Counted from the first letter of the stretch, positions 25,499 through 34,123 are shown. The stretch is 64,000 nt of DNA from Clostridia bacterium (GCA_017625435.1 JAGAKX010000051.1:1-64000); one strand, 5' to 3'. Translations and numbers: made by a program. Notes: generated by a model not told the origin, from the letters alone.

Positions 25499-26848
25499 TC
25501 AGATAGCTCTGATAATCTCCTGAATAATAACATAAAGTAAAGAGTCTTTGAAAGCTTCGATGAACTTTTCAATGAAGCTCTTGGTCTTTTCGGTGAATTC
25601 AAGAGGTTCTTCGCCGTTGTCTATTGTGAGAGCCTGAGTTACGGTCATTCCGCCTTCGCCGATGATTTCAGCACGCACATAAAGGAAATCCTCTGCACCG
25701 GGAACTGTATCAAGGTCAAGTGTGTATTCGCCGTCAGTAATTTCGCCCTTGCTGATTACCTTACCGTTTGCAATCCACTGAAGGGTGTCTGCGTTTTCAG
25801 CTTCAACCGTAATTTTGTGACCGTCAACAACAACTTTTGTGAACATGGGATAGGCAAGATCTGTATTGCATGCATCAATTGCTACTGTGGGGCCTATTTC
25901 AAAATCGCTTGCTCTGAGCGCTCTTGTTGTGGAGAAGAATGCACCGTTCATCATAGTAGCCTTGATGTTTTCAACGTTGTTTTCTTCCATCATAAAGGTC
26001 ATAAAGGATGTATCAACTGTACCGGGCTCGTGTGCGTCGGTATTAGCATAGCCGATGATTGTCTTGCCGTAGGGAAGAGCATACATAAGCATATTGTCCC
26101 AAAGAACTCTGTCGTAGCCGGTAGGACCGTTATCCTCGTTGAAGACCTCAATGCCGTAGCAGGAGTCGTACTTAAGAATGATGTCTGTAAGGTAAGCTAC
26201 GTTTTCGGGGTCGCATACTGCCTGGGGATTAGAGTTGGAATCAAGCCAGTCACCGGGGTGGTTGATGTGGGAAATGCCGCCGTTTTCGTCAGCAAACTTA
26301 ACAGCCTCTTCAAAAGCGTTTTCACCGCCGCGGAAACCGGTACCTACACCCTCGGGAAGGAAGTAGCCGTTTACGTGGCACTTTGTGAGAGTAAGGTCGT
26401 TAAGCTCGTTAGCACCGACAACACAGGTCATTTTCTTGCCTCTGTTGTTATATGTACCGGTAATCATACCCTCATATTCTTCATCTGTAAGAACTGTCTG
26501 CTTCTGGCCGATGATGAACTGGTAGTTGTAAAGGAAGGGGTAGTCGGGTTTTTTGTTCCATTCTACACCTGTAACACCGTGGTCTGCATTAGCAAGGAAA
26601 TCAAAGCCCTGAGCATAGTATTCCTTAACCATTGTTGCAAGGTCATAGTTTGCATCAGAGAAGGTTGAGTGGGAATGAAGGGTGCCCTTGTAAGCGCCCC
26701 ATGCGCCGTCGCCTTCCCAGATTACGTTTTCGTAAGGGGAATTGATTGTGTAATCAGCTGTGTCTGCAGCGGAAACGCTGAGAATGCCGAGCTGTATTAC
26801 ACAAAGCACGCTTAAAACAATTGCAAGTACTTTTCTGAAGTTTTTCAT
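25499..26848 (-). CDS. Secreted PHP-domain metallohydrolase (CehA/McbA-like)
   Basis: A 449-residue protein with a Sec signal peptide (cleavage after about SAA-28) and a PHP domain (about 50-300). Metal ligands visible: H-x-H in TLHSHSTFSD (58-60), the ADHG block, INHPGDW and NTDAHEPG. The family hydrolyses phosphoesters or related bonds with two or three metal ions; the substrate is unknown. An all-beta region (about 320-420) follows, then an amphipathic tail (FIEKFIEAFKDSLLYVIIQE). The paralogue at 41281-42816 has the same plan. The ATG at 26848 follows GGAGG; the TTG at 26863 overlaps that site. A consensus promoter lies at 26878-26906. Confidence 0.85.
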   Translation of the reverse strand: MKNFRKVLAIVLSVLCVIQLGILSVSAADTADYTINSPYENVIWEGDGAWGAYKGTLHSHSTFSDANYDLATMVKEYYAQGFDFLANADHGVTGVEWNKKPDYPFLYNYQFIIGQKQTVLTDEEYEGMITGTYNNRGKKMTCVVGANELNDLTLTKCHVNGYFLPEGVGTGFRGGENAFEEAVKFADENGGISHINHPGDWLDSNSNPQAVCDPENVAYLTDIILKYDSCYGIEVFNEDNGPTGYDRVLWDNMLMYALPYGKTIIGYANTDAHEPGTVDTSFMTFMMEENNVENIKATMMNGAFFSTTRALRASDFEIGPTVAIDACNTDLAYPMFTKVVVDGHKITVEAENADTLQWIANGKVISKGEITDGEYTLDLDTVPGAEDFLYVRAEIIGEGGMTVTQALTIDNGEEPLEFTEKTKSFIEKFIEAFKDSLLYVIIQEIIRAI

Positions 26849-26877
26849 ATAGATTTCCTCCAATAATTATTAATTAT

Positions 26878-26906
26878 ATAATACTAAAATTGTTGTCAAA
26901 TGTCAA
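26878..26906 (-). promoter_or_regulatory. Promoter of the secreted PHP gene
   Basis: Minus strand: TTGACA (26906-26901), 17-bp spacer, TATTAT (26883-26878). An imperfect inverted repeat (TTGTTGTCAA with ATGTCAACAA, 26890-26909) covers the -35 and may be an operator. Confidence 0.8.
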
Positions 26907-26921
26907 CAAAATAAGTCTTTG

Positions 26922-27485
26922 TTATTCAATTTCTTTGTTCGGATCGGGCAAATCTACAACGGTGTAGCTTCTGCCCAATGCGGGAATCAGCTTGTTTATC
27001 AGATCAGACGTTGTTATTTTCAGCGTTGATGTATTGATTGACGGGTGAACTCCGATTTCGTAAAGTCCCAGAAGGTCTTTGTCGATAAGCAGCTTTACTG
27101 CCTTTTCCTTATCGTTCATAAGCCCCGTGATACTGACCGAGCCCGGTGTTATTTCAAGATATTTTTCCATATTTTCGGCGCTGCCGAAGGAAAGTCTTGA
27201 GGAGTTTATCTGTTTAGATAAAAACTTTGTCTTAAATGCCTTTTTGCCGGGCATAAGAAGAAGGTAAAAGCAGGTTGCCTGAGCGTTACAGAGAAACAGA
27301 TTCTTGCAGATTTCTGCTCCGAGTGTGCCTTCAATTTCCTCGCATATTTCCATAGTATCGGCAGGTGCGTGGTCGACGCCGTATATGGGAATGCTGTTTT
27401 CTTCGAAAAGCTTATAAACTCTAATTTCTTTATTGAGTCTGCCCGTAAGGTCAGGGGTACAGGTAAATGGTGCTGATATATTCAT
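26922..27485 (-). CDS. Prolyl-tRNA editing (YbaK/ProX-like) deacylase
   Basis: A 187-residue free-standing editing domain of the YbaK/ProX (PrdX) superfamily, which hydrolyses wrongly charged tRNAs such as Ala-tRNA(Pro) or Cys-tRNA(Pro). Matching features are YGVDHAPADTMEICE, the KNLFLCNAQATCFYLLLMPG block (the K-N-L-F-L core of ProX proteins), the GSVSITGLMND segment, and a C-terminal hydrophobic strand with conserved N-T-S-T-L. It overlaps the whiA stop codon by one base and is the last gene of the hprK operon. The exact tRNA substrate is inferred from family. Confidence 0.88.
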   Translation of the reverse strand: MNISAPFTCTPDLTGRLNKEIRVYKLFEENSIPIYGVDHAPADTMEICEEIEGTLGAEICKNLFLCNAQATCFYLLLMPGKKAFKTKFLSKQINSSRLSFGSAENMEKYLEITPGSVSITGLMNDKEKAVKLLIDKDLLGLYEIGVHPSINTSTLKITTSDLINKLIPALGRSYTVVDLPDPNKEIE

Positions 27486-28375
27486 TATTTCAACTCTCCG
27501 GCTATTTTTATTAGCTTCTGAAAACGGTGGTTTACGCCTGAAACCGTAAGGGGCTTTGACAGCATTGACGCAATTTCCGCATTGCTTACCTCTCTGTGGA
27601 TATAGCGGAGCTTTGCAATTTCTCTGAGCTCAGGGGGAAGAGCGTCGAAGCCGATTTTTTCTTTGATTTTTGCAATTGCTTCATACTGCTTTGTTGCCGC
27701 AACAACCGTGCGGTTGATATTTGCCTGCTCGAAGTTGACCTTGCGGTTTACGGTGTTTCTGATGTCTTTTACAACCTTTGCGTGCATATACATCATAGAG
27801 TTTTCCGTAGCCCCCATAATTGCAAGCACATCCTCAATATCTGCAGAGTTTTTGAAATATACGGTATATGAGCCGCTTCTCTGAGTGACCTTTGGGGTCG
27901 GCTCAAATTCGTCAAAAACGTGCATAAGGTCATCGGCAAGTCCTTTTGAGGAAACAGAGAACTCAAGATGATATTCCTTTTCGGGATCTGTTACCGTACC
28001 GCAGGCAAGAAAAACGCCTCTCAAAAATGCGTTATAACAGCAGGGCTCTGCAATATTTGCAAAATTTACTCTCTTTTTGAAGCTTGAATCTGAAAGCCCC
28101 AGTTTTTCTGCAACATCCGAAAGCACAGCTTTATCCGTAACGCTTACCCTGAATTTTTCTCCCTTGGTTTTTTCCGGGGATATTTCAGCGCCCGAAAGAT
28201 GCTTTATTGCCCCTGCAAAAGCCGTTGCTATTGCTTCGTGCTCAGTAAGTATTGCAATTTCCTTTACGGAAAAGGCTCTTCCGTAAAGAAGAAAAGCATA
28301 ATCCCTTGCAAGACGGCAGCAGTCATTCTGCTCTACACTCAGTAATTCATTTTTTACATCCAATGAAAAAGACAT
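27485..28375 (-). CDS. whiA: Sporulation/cell division regulator WhiA
   Basis: A 296-residue WhiA with a degenerate LAGLIDADG homing-endonuclease-like N-terminal part (about 85-200, RGVFLACGTVTDPEKEYHLE) and a C-terminal helix-turn-helix (LPPELREIAKLRYIHREVSN, AEIASMLSKPLTVSGVNHR). WhiA is a DNA-binding protein linked to division and, in actinobacteria, sporulation. In many Firmicutes it follows rapZ and yvcK; here murB precedes it by 4 bp and those two genes are missing from the cluster. Confidence 0.96.
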   Translation of the reverse strand: MSFSLDVKNELLSVEQNDCCRLARDYAFLLYGRAFSVKEIAILTEHEAIATAFAGAIKHLSGAEISPEKTKGEKFRVSVTDKAVLSDVAEKLGLSDSSFKKRVNFANIAEPCCYNAFLRGVFLACGTVTDPEKEYHLEFSVSSKGLADDLMHVFDEFEPTPKVTQRSGSYTVYFKNSADIEDVLAIMGATENSMMYMHAKVVKDIRNTVNRKVNFEQANINRTVVAATKQYEAIAKIKEKIGFDALPPELREIAKLRYIHREVSNAEIASMLSKPLTVSGVNHRFQKLIKIAGELK

Positions 28376-28379
28376 ATCT

Positions 28380-29297
28380 TTAATCCTTTAATATTTCCAC
28401 TTCGGGCTGCAGCTCTATGCCGTGCTTTTCGTAAACTGTAGTTTTAATTATTTCCATAAGTGCCGTAACATCCTTGAATGTGGCACCGCCCTTATTTATA
28501 ACAAAGCCTGCGTGCTTGGTGCTTACCTCGGCACCGCCGACAGCAGTACCCTTAAGACCGCTCAGGTCAATAAGAGCCGCCGCATAGCCCGTGGCAGGTC
28601 TTTTGAAGGTGCTGCCCGCGCTGGGGAATTCAAGGGGCTGAGAGTTCTTTCTCTTACCCATAAGCTCCTCCATTTTTGCGGTGATTTCCTCTGCATTGCC
28701 CTCTTTCAGCTTGAAAAATGCACTTGTGATGATTCTGTCATTTTTCATAAACGGAGTGTTTCTGTAGGAAATCTCAATGTCCTTTGCGGGTGTTTCCGTG
28801 ATATCTGAGCCCTCTTTATTCATACTGCGCACGGAATAGAGTACATCTTTGATTTCACCGTCGTATGCACCTGCGTTCATATAAACCGCACCGCCGACAC
28901 TTCCGGGAATACCGTAAGCAAATTCAAGTCCCGTAAGTGAATGCTCCTTTGCGAAATTGCAAAGACGTGTAAGGGAAACGCCGGCGCCCGAGACGATTAT
29001 TCCGTCACCGAGATACAGTAAATCACAAAGACCGCCCATAAGCTTTACCGTGATACCGGAAAGTCCCTCGTCAGCAATAAGAACATTGCTGCCGTTGCCG
29101 AGAATGTGAAGAGGGATGCTTCTTTCCTTTGCGTATTTTAATATTTCAGAAAGTACCTTTTCAGTTTTAGGAACCGCAAGAATCTCAGAAGCGCCTCCGA
29201 TTCTGAAGGCGCAATGATTCATAAGAGGTTCATCTGTATAAAAAGTACATTCCTTAGCGCTGAAATTTGCCGAAAAAGATTTCTGCAAGTCTGTCAT
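28380..29297 (-). CDS. murB: UDP-N-acetylenolpyruvoylglucosamine reductase
   Basis: FAD-dependent reductase that makes UDP-MurNAc for peptidoglycan. The 305-residue protein shows the FAD-binding blocks (LGNGSNVLIADEGLSG, GIPGSVGGAVYMNAGAYDGE), the catalytic serine region (EFPSAGSTFKRP) and the C-terminal VEVSTKHAGF-like segment with EVEIL. It lacks the extra domain of type I MurB, so it is type II. It is 21 bp after the ROK gene and 4 bp before whiA. Confidence 0.97.
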   Translation of the reverse strand: MTDLQKSFSANFSAKECTFYTDEPLMNHCAFRIGGASEILAVPKTEKVLSEILKYAKERSIPLHILGNGSNVLIADEGLSGITVKLMGGLCDLLYLGDGIIVSGAGVSLTRLCNFAKEHSLTGLEFAYGIPGSVGGAVYMNAGAYDGEIKDVLYSVRSMNKEGSDITETPAKDIEISYRNTPFMKNDRIITSAFFKLKEGNAEEITAKMEELMGKRKNSQPLEFPSAGSTFKRPATGYAAALIDLSGLKGTAVGGAEVSTKHAGFVINKGGATFKDVTALMEIIKTTVYEKHGIELQPEVEILKD

Positions 29298-29318
29298 CAG
29301 GATATCCCCTTAAATATT

Positions 29319-30269
29319 TTATTCGTCAAGAAGTGCAGCACCGATAATGCCTGCATCGTTGCCGAGCTCTGCAGCTACAAGCTGAGTCTGCTTTTTTGCG
29401 TGAATTGTGTAAACCTCTGAGCTGAGGAGCTTTCTTACGGGACCGAGAAGGTTTTCCTTTTCGTTACCTACACCGCCGCCTACACATACCATTGAGGGCT
29501 GGAAGGTATTGATAATGTTACCGATACCGCAGGAGAGCATTGCAACGTAATTGTTTACAACTGCCTGAGCAGTAGCGTCACCCTTTCTCATTCCGTCAAA
29601 TGCGGTTCTGCCGTTAACCTTGTTAAGGTCGCCGCCTGCAATGTCCCACATAAGAGAATTGAAATTCTTTCTCATAGCATCCTTTGTCTGCTCGATAAGA
29701 GCAGTAGCTGAGGAGTACTTTTCCCAACAGCCTTTTCTGCCGCAGTTGCACTGAAGACCGTTATAAACGATAACTGTATGGCCCATTTCGCCTGCAGCGT
29801 AGTTTACGCCCGTAACAAGCTTGCCGTTAACGATAATTCCGCTGCCGACACCTGTGCCCAGAGTAATCATTATAAAATCCTTAACGCCCTTGCCGCAGCC
29901 TGCAACAGCTTCACCGAGAGCAGCACAGTTAGCATCGTTATCAAAATATACCTTTTGGAAGCCTGTTCTTTCTCTTAAAAGCTTGTAAGAGGGAACATTG
30001 TCAAAGCCGAGATTGTTTGCGAATTCAATAAGCTCGTCACCCTTGTTTACGGAACCGGGAGTGCCGACACCGATTGAAATAATATCATCATTTGTGATAT
30101 GTATCTGGCTCATAGCTTCCTTGATAGCATCAGCCATATCGTCAAAAATTCCTTCTGCAGCACGGGGAGCATTAGTTTTTCTTGATGCCTTTGCGACTAT
30201 CTTATAATTTTCATCAATAATGCCGACAACAATGTTTGTTCCTCCGAGATCTACACCTACTCTGTACAT
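29319..30269 (-). CDS. ROK family sugar kinase, probable glucokinase
   Basis: A 316-residue ATP-dependent sugar kinase. The phosphate-binding start (GVDLGGTNIVVGIIDE), the ITLGTGVGSGIIVNGKLVTG block, and the ROK zinc motif (CNCGRKGCWEKYSSATAL) are all present. It has no DNA-binding domain, so it is an enzyme and not a repressor. Glucokinase (GlcK-like) is the likely activity because of the length and the GxGCWE motif, but N-acetylmannosamine or allose kinases share it. It lies between hprK and murB, with GGAGG before the ATG. Confidence 0.88.
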   Translation of the reverse strand: MYRVGVDLGGTNIVVGIIDENYKIVAKASRKTNAPRAAEGIFDDMADAIKEAMSQIHITNDDIISIGVGTPGSVNKGDELIEFANNLGFDNVPSYKLLRERTGFQKVYFDNDANCAALGEAVAGCGKGVKDFIMITLGTGVGSGIIVNGKLVTGVNYAAGEMGHTVIVYNGLQCNCGRKGCWEKYSSATALIEQTKDAMRKNFNSLMWDIAGGDLNKVNGRTAFDGMRKGDATAQAVVNNYVAMLSCGIGNIINTFQPSMVCVGGGVGNEKENLLGPVRKLLSSEVYTIHAKKQTQLVAAELGNDAGIIGAALLDE

Positions 30270-30311
30270 AATATTAACCTCCGTTATAAAAAATCATTTA
30301 TTGTAAAAAAA

Positions 30312-31280
30312 TTAATGCCATACCTCAATTACTTTTGGCTTGTTATCCTCTTCATCGTCGTCTGTCATTCCGAGACTCTGAAGAAGCTCTTTGGTTGCGT
30401 TGTAGCCCATACGCTTCTGGCGGTTATTCATAGCCGCACATTCAATAATAATTGAAAGATTTCGTCCGGGTTTTACGGGAACCGTTATAGCGGGAATCTT
30501 GATTCCGAGTATTTCCATATATTCTTCCTCAAGACCGAGGCGGTCATAGACCTTATTCTCATCCCATAATTCAAGGTTTATTATAATGTCGATTTTTTCT
30601 GTCATCTTGACGGCACCTACACCGAAAAGATTTTTTGCGTTGATTACGCCGACACCCCTGAGCTCCATAAAATACCTTATATTGTCGGGAGCCGTGCCGA
30701 CAAGGCTTTTTGATGAAACTCTTCTGATTTCAACCGCATCGTCTGCAATAAGACGGTGGCCGCGGTTTATAAGCTCAATTGCTGTTTCACTCTTACCTAC
30801 ACCCGAGTTGCCCACAATAAGAACACCCTCGCCGTAAACCTCAACGAAAACGCCGTGACGGGTAATTCTTTCCGCAAGCTCTACGTTAAGGAATGAGATA
30901 AGTGTTGACATACAGCCCGATGTCGAATCCGCAGAGCGAAGCACAGGCACTTCATTCTGACGTGCCAGCTCCATAAAATCCTCTGCAGGCTCAATGCTTC
31001 TGGTGCATATTACACAGCTGGGCTTATATGAAAAGAAATGCTCAAGGCATTTTGCTCTTTTTGCTTTTGTTAGTGAATCAATAAAACCGAATTCCGTAAG
31101 ACCGAAGAACTGAAGACGTGTAGGGTCAAAAAAGTCGTGGTAGCCTGCAAGAATAAGTCCGGGTCGGTTTACATCCCTTGTTTTTATAAATATTTCTTCA
31201 AGCTCCTTCGGGGCATAAAGCACCTCAAGAGCATTATTTTTTACAAGCTTCTTTAAGGAAACCGAATATTCAAGTGCCAT
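30312..31280 (-). CDS. hprK: HPr kinase/phosphorylase
   Basis: Bifunctional enzyme that phosphorylates or dephosphorylates Ser46 of HPr and so governs carbon catabolite repression. The 322-residue protein has the N-terminal domain, the Walker A motif GNSGVGKS at 157-164 and the HprK/P signature (MELRGVGVINAKNLFGVGAV). The C-terminal helix with KELLQSLG is present. It starts the operon hprK-ROK-murB-whiA-proX; the order hprK before murB and whiA is common in Clostridia. Confidence 0.97.
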   Translation of the reverse strand: MALEYSVSLKKLVKNNALEVLYAPKELEEIFIKTRDVNRPGLILAGYHDFFDPTRLQFFGLTEFGFIDSLTKAKRAKCLEHFFSYKPSCVICTRSIEPAEDFMELARQNEVPVLRSADSTSGCMSTLISFLNVELAERITRHGVFVEVYGEGVLIVGNSGVGKSETAIELINRGHRLIADDAVEIRRVSSKSLVGTAPDNIRYFMELRGVGVINAKNLFGVGAVKMTEKIDIIINLELWDENKVYDRLGLEEEYMEILGIKIPAITVPVKPGRNLSIIIECAAMNNRQKRMGYNATKELLQSLGMTDDDEEDNKPKVIEVWH

Positions 31281-31473
31281 AAAAATTTCCTTTCGCTTAT
31301 CTCTTTTGCACGGTTTATTGTTTGTTGCATACGTGCTTTTCCAGGAGACAGTTATCTTTTTTACGGTTGCAGGGAAGGTTTTTTATCCTTTCCTGCAAGG
31401 CTGTCCGATGCAACGGTGTATGTGTGATAATTCTCCTTTTTTTGCTGATGAGATTACTGTTTTTATCCTGAAC

Positions 31474-31499
31474 AAAGCCGGAGAATTACCTCCGGCTTT
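31474..31499 (-). terminator. Possible terminator of the Thr/Glu-rich lipoprotein gene
   Basis: AAAGCCGGA (31474-31482) pairs with TCCGGCTTT (31491-31499), 15 bp beyond the lipoprotein stop on the minus strand. The stem is strong, but the sequence after it is only weakly T-rich, so termination may be partial. The remaining 190 bp before hprK holds another hairpin (about 31367-31400) and no gene I can support. Confidence 0.5.
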
Positions 31500-31514
31500 G
31501 AAGCTGTATTTAAC

Positions 31515-32603
31515 TCAAGCTGCAGTTGTTTCTTCGCTGACTGCCTCTTCTGTTGTTTCTACTGCTGTGTCTGTATCCTCTTCGGAGGCTGTTGTTTCTT
31601 CTGTTGCTGTATCATTTTCTGCAGCTGCTGTTTCTTCGGCAGTTGTATCCTCTGCAGTTGTATCCTCTGCAGTTTCGCCTTCTTCGTCAGCTGCGGCATA
31701 AGAGAATTCATAGTTTGTGTTGAGAGTGAGATTGAATACTACTTCAATTTCGCCGTACTCTGCGAGAGCGCCTACACCCTCAGCCTTTGCTGTAACCTTC
31801 ATATTCTTCTGGAAGCTAACAAAGTTGAGTCTGCCTTCTTCAAGATCTGCATCGGATGTGATAATGCAGTTTTCATAAGCGATTTCATAGTCGGAAACTA
31901 CGATGTAATCCTTTATGTTTTCAAAGTTCTTGAGAACTGCTTCCTTATCCTTGAGTGAACCGAAAATGCTTTCGATTGTTGCAGTTTCTGCATAGATAGT
32001 GGTTGTAGCTTCTGTATCAGCTTCACCGTTTTCATTTGTTACACCTTCACCGGTAAGGGGTTCAGTTGCAAAGAAGTTGAAGGTAAGGTGAAGAATGTTG
32101 TCGCTGATGCGTGTTTCTGTGATAACATTTCCGTCTTCATCTTTAGCTTCGTTGCCCTTTGCATCGGTAACATTTTCTGTAGCTATGTTTCTTGTGAAGT
32201 CAAAGTTAAGAACTGCTGCTTCATCAAGAGACTTGAGAAGAGAATCTGCGCCTTCTTCAAGGACTGTTGAAGCGCTGCCGGGATTTGCTGACATAATGAA
32301 ATTCTTGAGCTGATTTGCAGCTGCATCAAGCACACCTGCTTCTTCGCCTGCCTTGAATACGTCGGGCTTGCCTGCGGAGTAGCTTACGTTTTCCTTGATT
32401 TCTGTTGCATCCATAAGAGATAATGCAAGAAGAGAGTTATATTCTGAAATTATCTGATCCTTTTCGGGAGTTGCGTAGATTGTTGTCTGGGATGCATTAA
32501 GTGCATTTTCACGCATACTCTGGAAAACCGAGCAGGAAGAGAATGAAAGTGCAAGAAGTGTGATTAATACAAAAGAGATTACTGTTTTAATAGATTTTTT
32601 CAT
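31515..32603 (-). CDS. Putative lipoprotein with acidic Thr/Glu-rich tail
   Basis: A 362-residue protein with a type II signal peptide (lipobox SFSSC, Cys at 24), so it is probably lipid-anchored outside the membrane. The middle part (about 45-285) is an alpha/beta domain that I do not recognise with confidence; it vaguely resembles the DUF5105-type lipoproteins of Clostridia. The last 70 residues are low-complexity Thr/Glu/Ala, encoded partly by a 15-bp tandem repeat. This order is unusual: the linker-like segment is at the C-terminus with nothing after it. Start: the ATG at 32603 lies 9 bp after AGGAG, better than the ATG at 32609. Confidence 0.8.
   Translation of the reverse strand: MKKSIKTVISFVLITLLALSFSSCSVFQSMRENALNASQTTIYATPEKDQIISEYNSLLALSLMDATEIKENVSYSAGKPDVFKAGEEAGVLDAAANQLKNFIMSANPGSASTVLEEGADSLLKSLDEAAVLNFDFTRNIATENVTDAKGNEAKDEDGNVITETRISDNILHLTFNFFATEPLTGEGVTNENGEADTEATTTIYAETATIESIFGSLKDKEAVLKNFENIKDYIVVSDYEIAYENCIITSDADLEEGRLNFVSFQKNMKVTAKAEGVGALAEYGEIEVVFNLTLNTNYEFSYAAADEEGETAEDTTAEDTTAEETAAAENDTATEETTASEEDTDTAVETTEEAVSEETTAA
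31639..31674 (-). repeat. 15-bp tandem repeat in the lipoprotein tail
   Basis: Two perfect 15-bp units (31639-31653, 31654-31668) and the start of a third encode repeats of a five-residue Thr-Ala-Glu-Asp-Thr-type unit in the acidic C-terminal tail. Confidence 0.8.
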
Positions 32604-32635
32604 TATCATTTACTCCTTTTTAGTTGTACGGGTTT

Positions 32636-32664
32636 AGTATAACAGAAAAGAATGCCATTTGCAA
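32636..32664 (-). promoter_or_regulatory. Promoter of the Thr/Glu-rich lipoprotein gene
   Basis: Minus strand: TTGCAA (32664-32659), 17-bp spacer, TATACT (32641-32636), about 33 bp before the start codon. Confidence 0.8.
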
Positions 32665-32685
32665 TAATAAATATATAAATTATTT

Positions 32686-32718
32686 AAAAAGAAAAAGGGA
32701 CTGCTTTAACTCAGTCCC
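32686..32718 (-). terminator. Rho-independent terminator of the M28 peptidase gene
   Basis: GGGACTG (32697-32703) pairs with CAGTCCC (32712-32718); on the minus strand the hairpin is followed by TTTTTCTTTTT. Confidence 0.88.
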
Positions 32719-32726
32719 ATAGATGC

Positions 32727-33983
32727 TTAGTCGTAATTCTTCATAAGTCCCTTTTCATCGAAAAGGAAGGCTGTTTCAAGAGCTATTTCAACACCCTTTT
32801 CAATTGTTTTGAGATTGAGGATGTCAGCCTTGTCATCACGTGTGTGATAGTACTTGGGAGGACCGGGGTTCATAGCCGCAAGTGTTGTTGCGTGAGCACC
32901 GCCCTGAGTCATAGCTGCTGCATCGGAGGCGCCTGCAAATACGACTGAGTACTTAATATCAACACCGGCAATCTGACCTGCCTTTTTTACCAATGCACAG
33001 GCTTCCTCGCTGTGCTTTGTGATGCCGGACATATCTCTGTTATATACAAACATATCCTCAAAGTCCTTCATTGTATCAACTGCTATAAAGACTGTTTCAA
33101 CATCGCTGTCCTTTTTGAATTCGGGGTGCATTTTAATGGCTGCCTTTGCGCCTCTGAGACCTTCCTCTTCAGCACCTGAAAGCATTGCAACAACCTCTGT
33201 GTTTTCAAAACGGATGTTATTGTCACCCATAAATTTGAGTACAGCGGCACCTGTCATACAGCCTGTAAGGTTATCGTTTGCACCGTCAACACATACCTTA
33301 TAGTTCATAAAAATGCAAAGTCCGAAATAACCGGGGATAAATGCACAGTTTATAAGAAGAAGTGTAGGGTTGATTTCACCTGTAGCAAGCATATAAATTG
33401 TGGAAATAAGAGTATAACCGAGACCCAATGCGGGGTAAATGAATGCCACATACATAAGGGGAGCACCGCCTACGTGAGTGGGGAGCCATTCAATTGATGA
33501 ATCTGAATGGCCTGCGAAGATGATTCTTCTCTTTGTTTCGCCTGCAGCTTTTCTTATGCAATATGTATTGTGTGAAGTACGCTTTTTGAAGAAGGGGTCA
33601 ATAACGGGCTTGTAGAAAAGGAATTCACCGAAAATCATTACTGCAGTAATGATGCAGCACAGGAGTGCCACATAAGGGGCAAAGAAAACATTGGGAATAA
33701 ATGCGTTCACAATGCCTGCTGCGAGAGCAATGAACATAAAAATACCGGCGAGTCTCAGCCAGCCGAGAAAAGCTCTGTGAGAAATTGAGAATTCCTCCTG
33801 CTTTACTTCGTCGGCAGCATCGCCTATAAGACCTGATATAAGATTCTGTGCATCAAGCTCTGCCTGAGTACCTGCTTCCCTGGGACCGATTTCCTGACAC
33901 ACTTTTTTGATGGTGCGTGCGGAAAAATTTGCATACATTCTGAGTCCTGAACGGAAATTAGGTATGCTTTCGGATGCTTTCAT
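32727..33983 (-). CDS. M28 family metallopeptidase with inserted membrane segments
   Basis: A 418-residue zinc peptidase of the M28 (aminopeptidase Y/S) family. The ligands can be read in order: H in AGHSDSS, D in DGANDNLTG, the catalytic Glu pair in SGAEEEGLRG, D in FIAVDTM and H in YYHTRDDKAD. Unusually, about four hydrophobic segments are placed within it: two (about 70-120) before the first ligand and two (about 170-225) between the first and second. The enzyme is therefore membrane-embedded, with no signal peptide. The ATG at 33983 follows GGAGGAG; longer in-frame starts lack such a site. The substrate is unknown. Confidence 0.88.
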   Translation of the reverse strand: MKASESIPNFRSGLRMYANFSARTIKKVCQEIGPREAGTQAELDAQNLISGLIGDAADEVKQEEFSISHRAFLGWLRLAGIFMFIALAAGIVNAFIPNVFFAPYVALLCCIITAVMIFGEFLFYKPVIDPFFKKRTSHNTYCIRKAAGETKRRIIFAGHSDSSIEWLPTHVGGAPLMYVAFIYPALGLGYTLISTIYMLATGEINPTLLLINCAFIPGYFGLCIFMNYKVCVDGANDNLTGCMTGAAVLKFMGDNNIRFENTEVVAMLSGAEEEGLRGAKAAIKMHPEFKKDSDVETVFIAVDTMKDFEDMFVYNRDMSGITKHSEEACALVKKAGQIAGVDIKYSVVFAGASDAAAMTQGGAHATTLAAMNPGPPKYYHTRDDKADILNLKTIEKGVEIALETAFLFDEKGLMKNYD

Positions 33984-34078
33984 ATAAATTCTCCTCCATA
34001 ATAGACTTAGTCCTTGAAATTCTATCATATTTTCCGACACTTGTCGAGAATTAAAACAACTAAACAATTTCTGATTTT

Positions 34079-34107
34079 ATTGTATGATTTTAACAAAATA
34101 TTCACAA
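34079..34107 (-). promoter_or_regulatory. Promoter of the M28 peptidase gene
   Basis: Minus strand: TTGTGA (34107-34102), 17-bp spacer, TACAAT (34084-34079), about 95 bp before the start codon. Confidence 0.65.
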
Positions 34108-34123
34108 TAAGGCAACATGAATG

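Noticed and set aside
25817..26668. Long plus-strand frame (283 codons) opposite the PHP gene
   Set aside because: The minus strand has a signal peptide and PHP ligands in the right order; the plus frame is a shadow.
31281..31473. Riboswitch or T-box in the leader of hprK
   Set aside because: One ordinary hairpin is visible, but I see no T-box sequence, no specifier loop and no known riboswitch core.
31306..31701. Plus-strand open frame of 131 codons with Ser/Val-rich end
   Set aside because: Its second half is the antisense of the Thr/Glu-rich repeat of the lipoprotein; there is no ribosome binding site.
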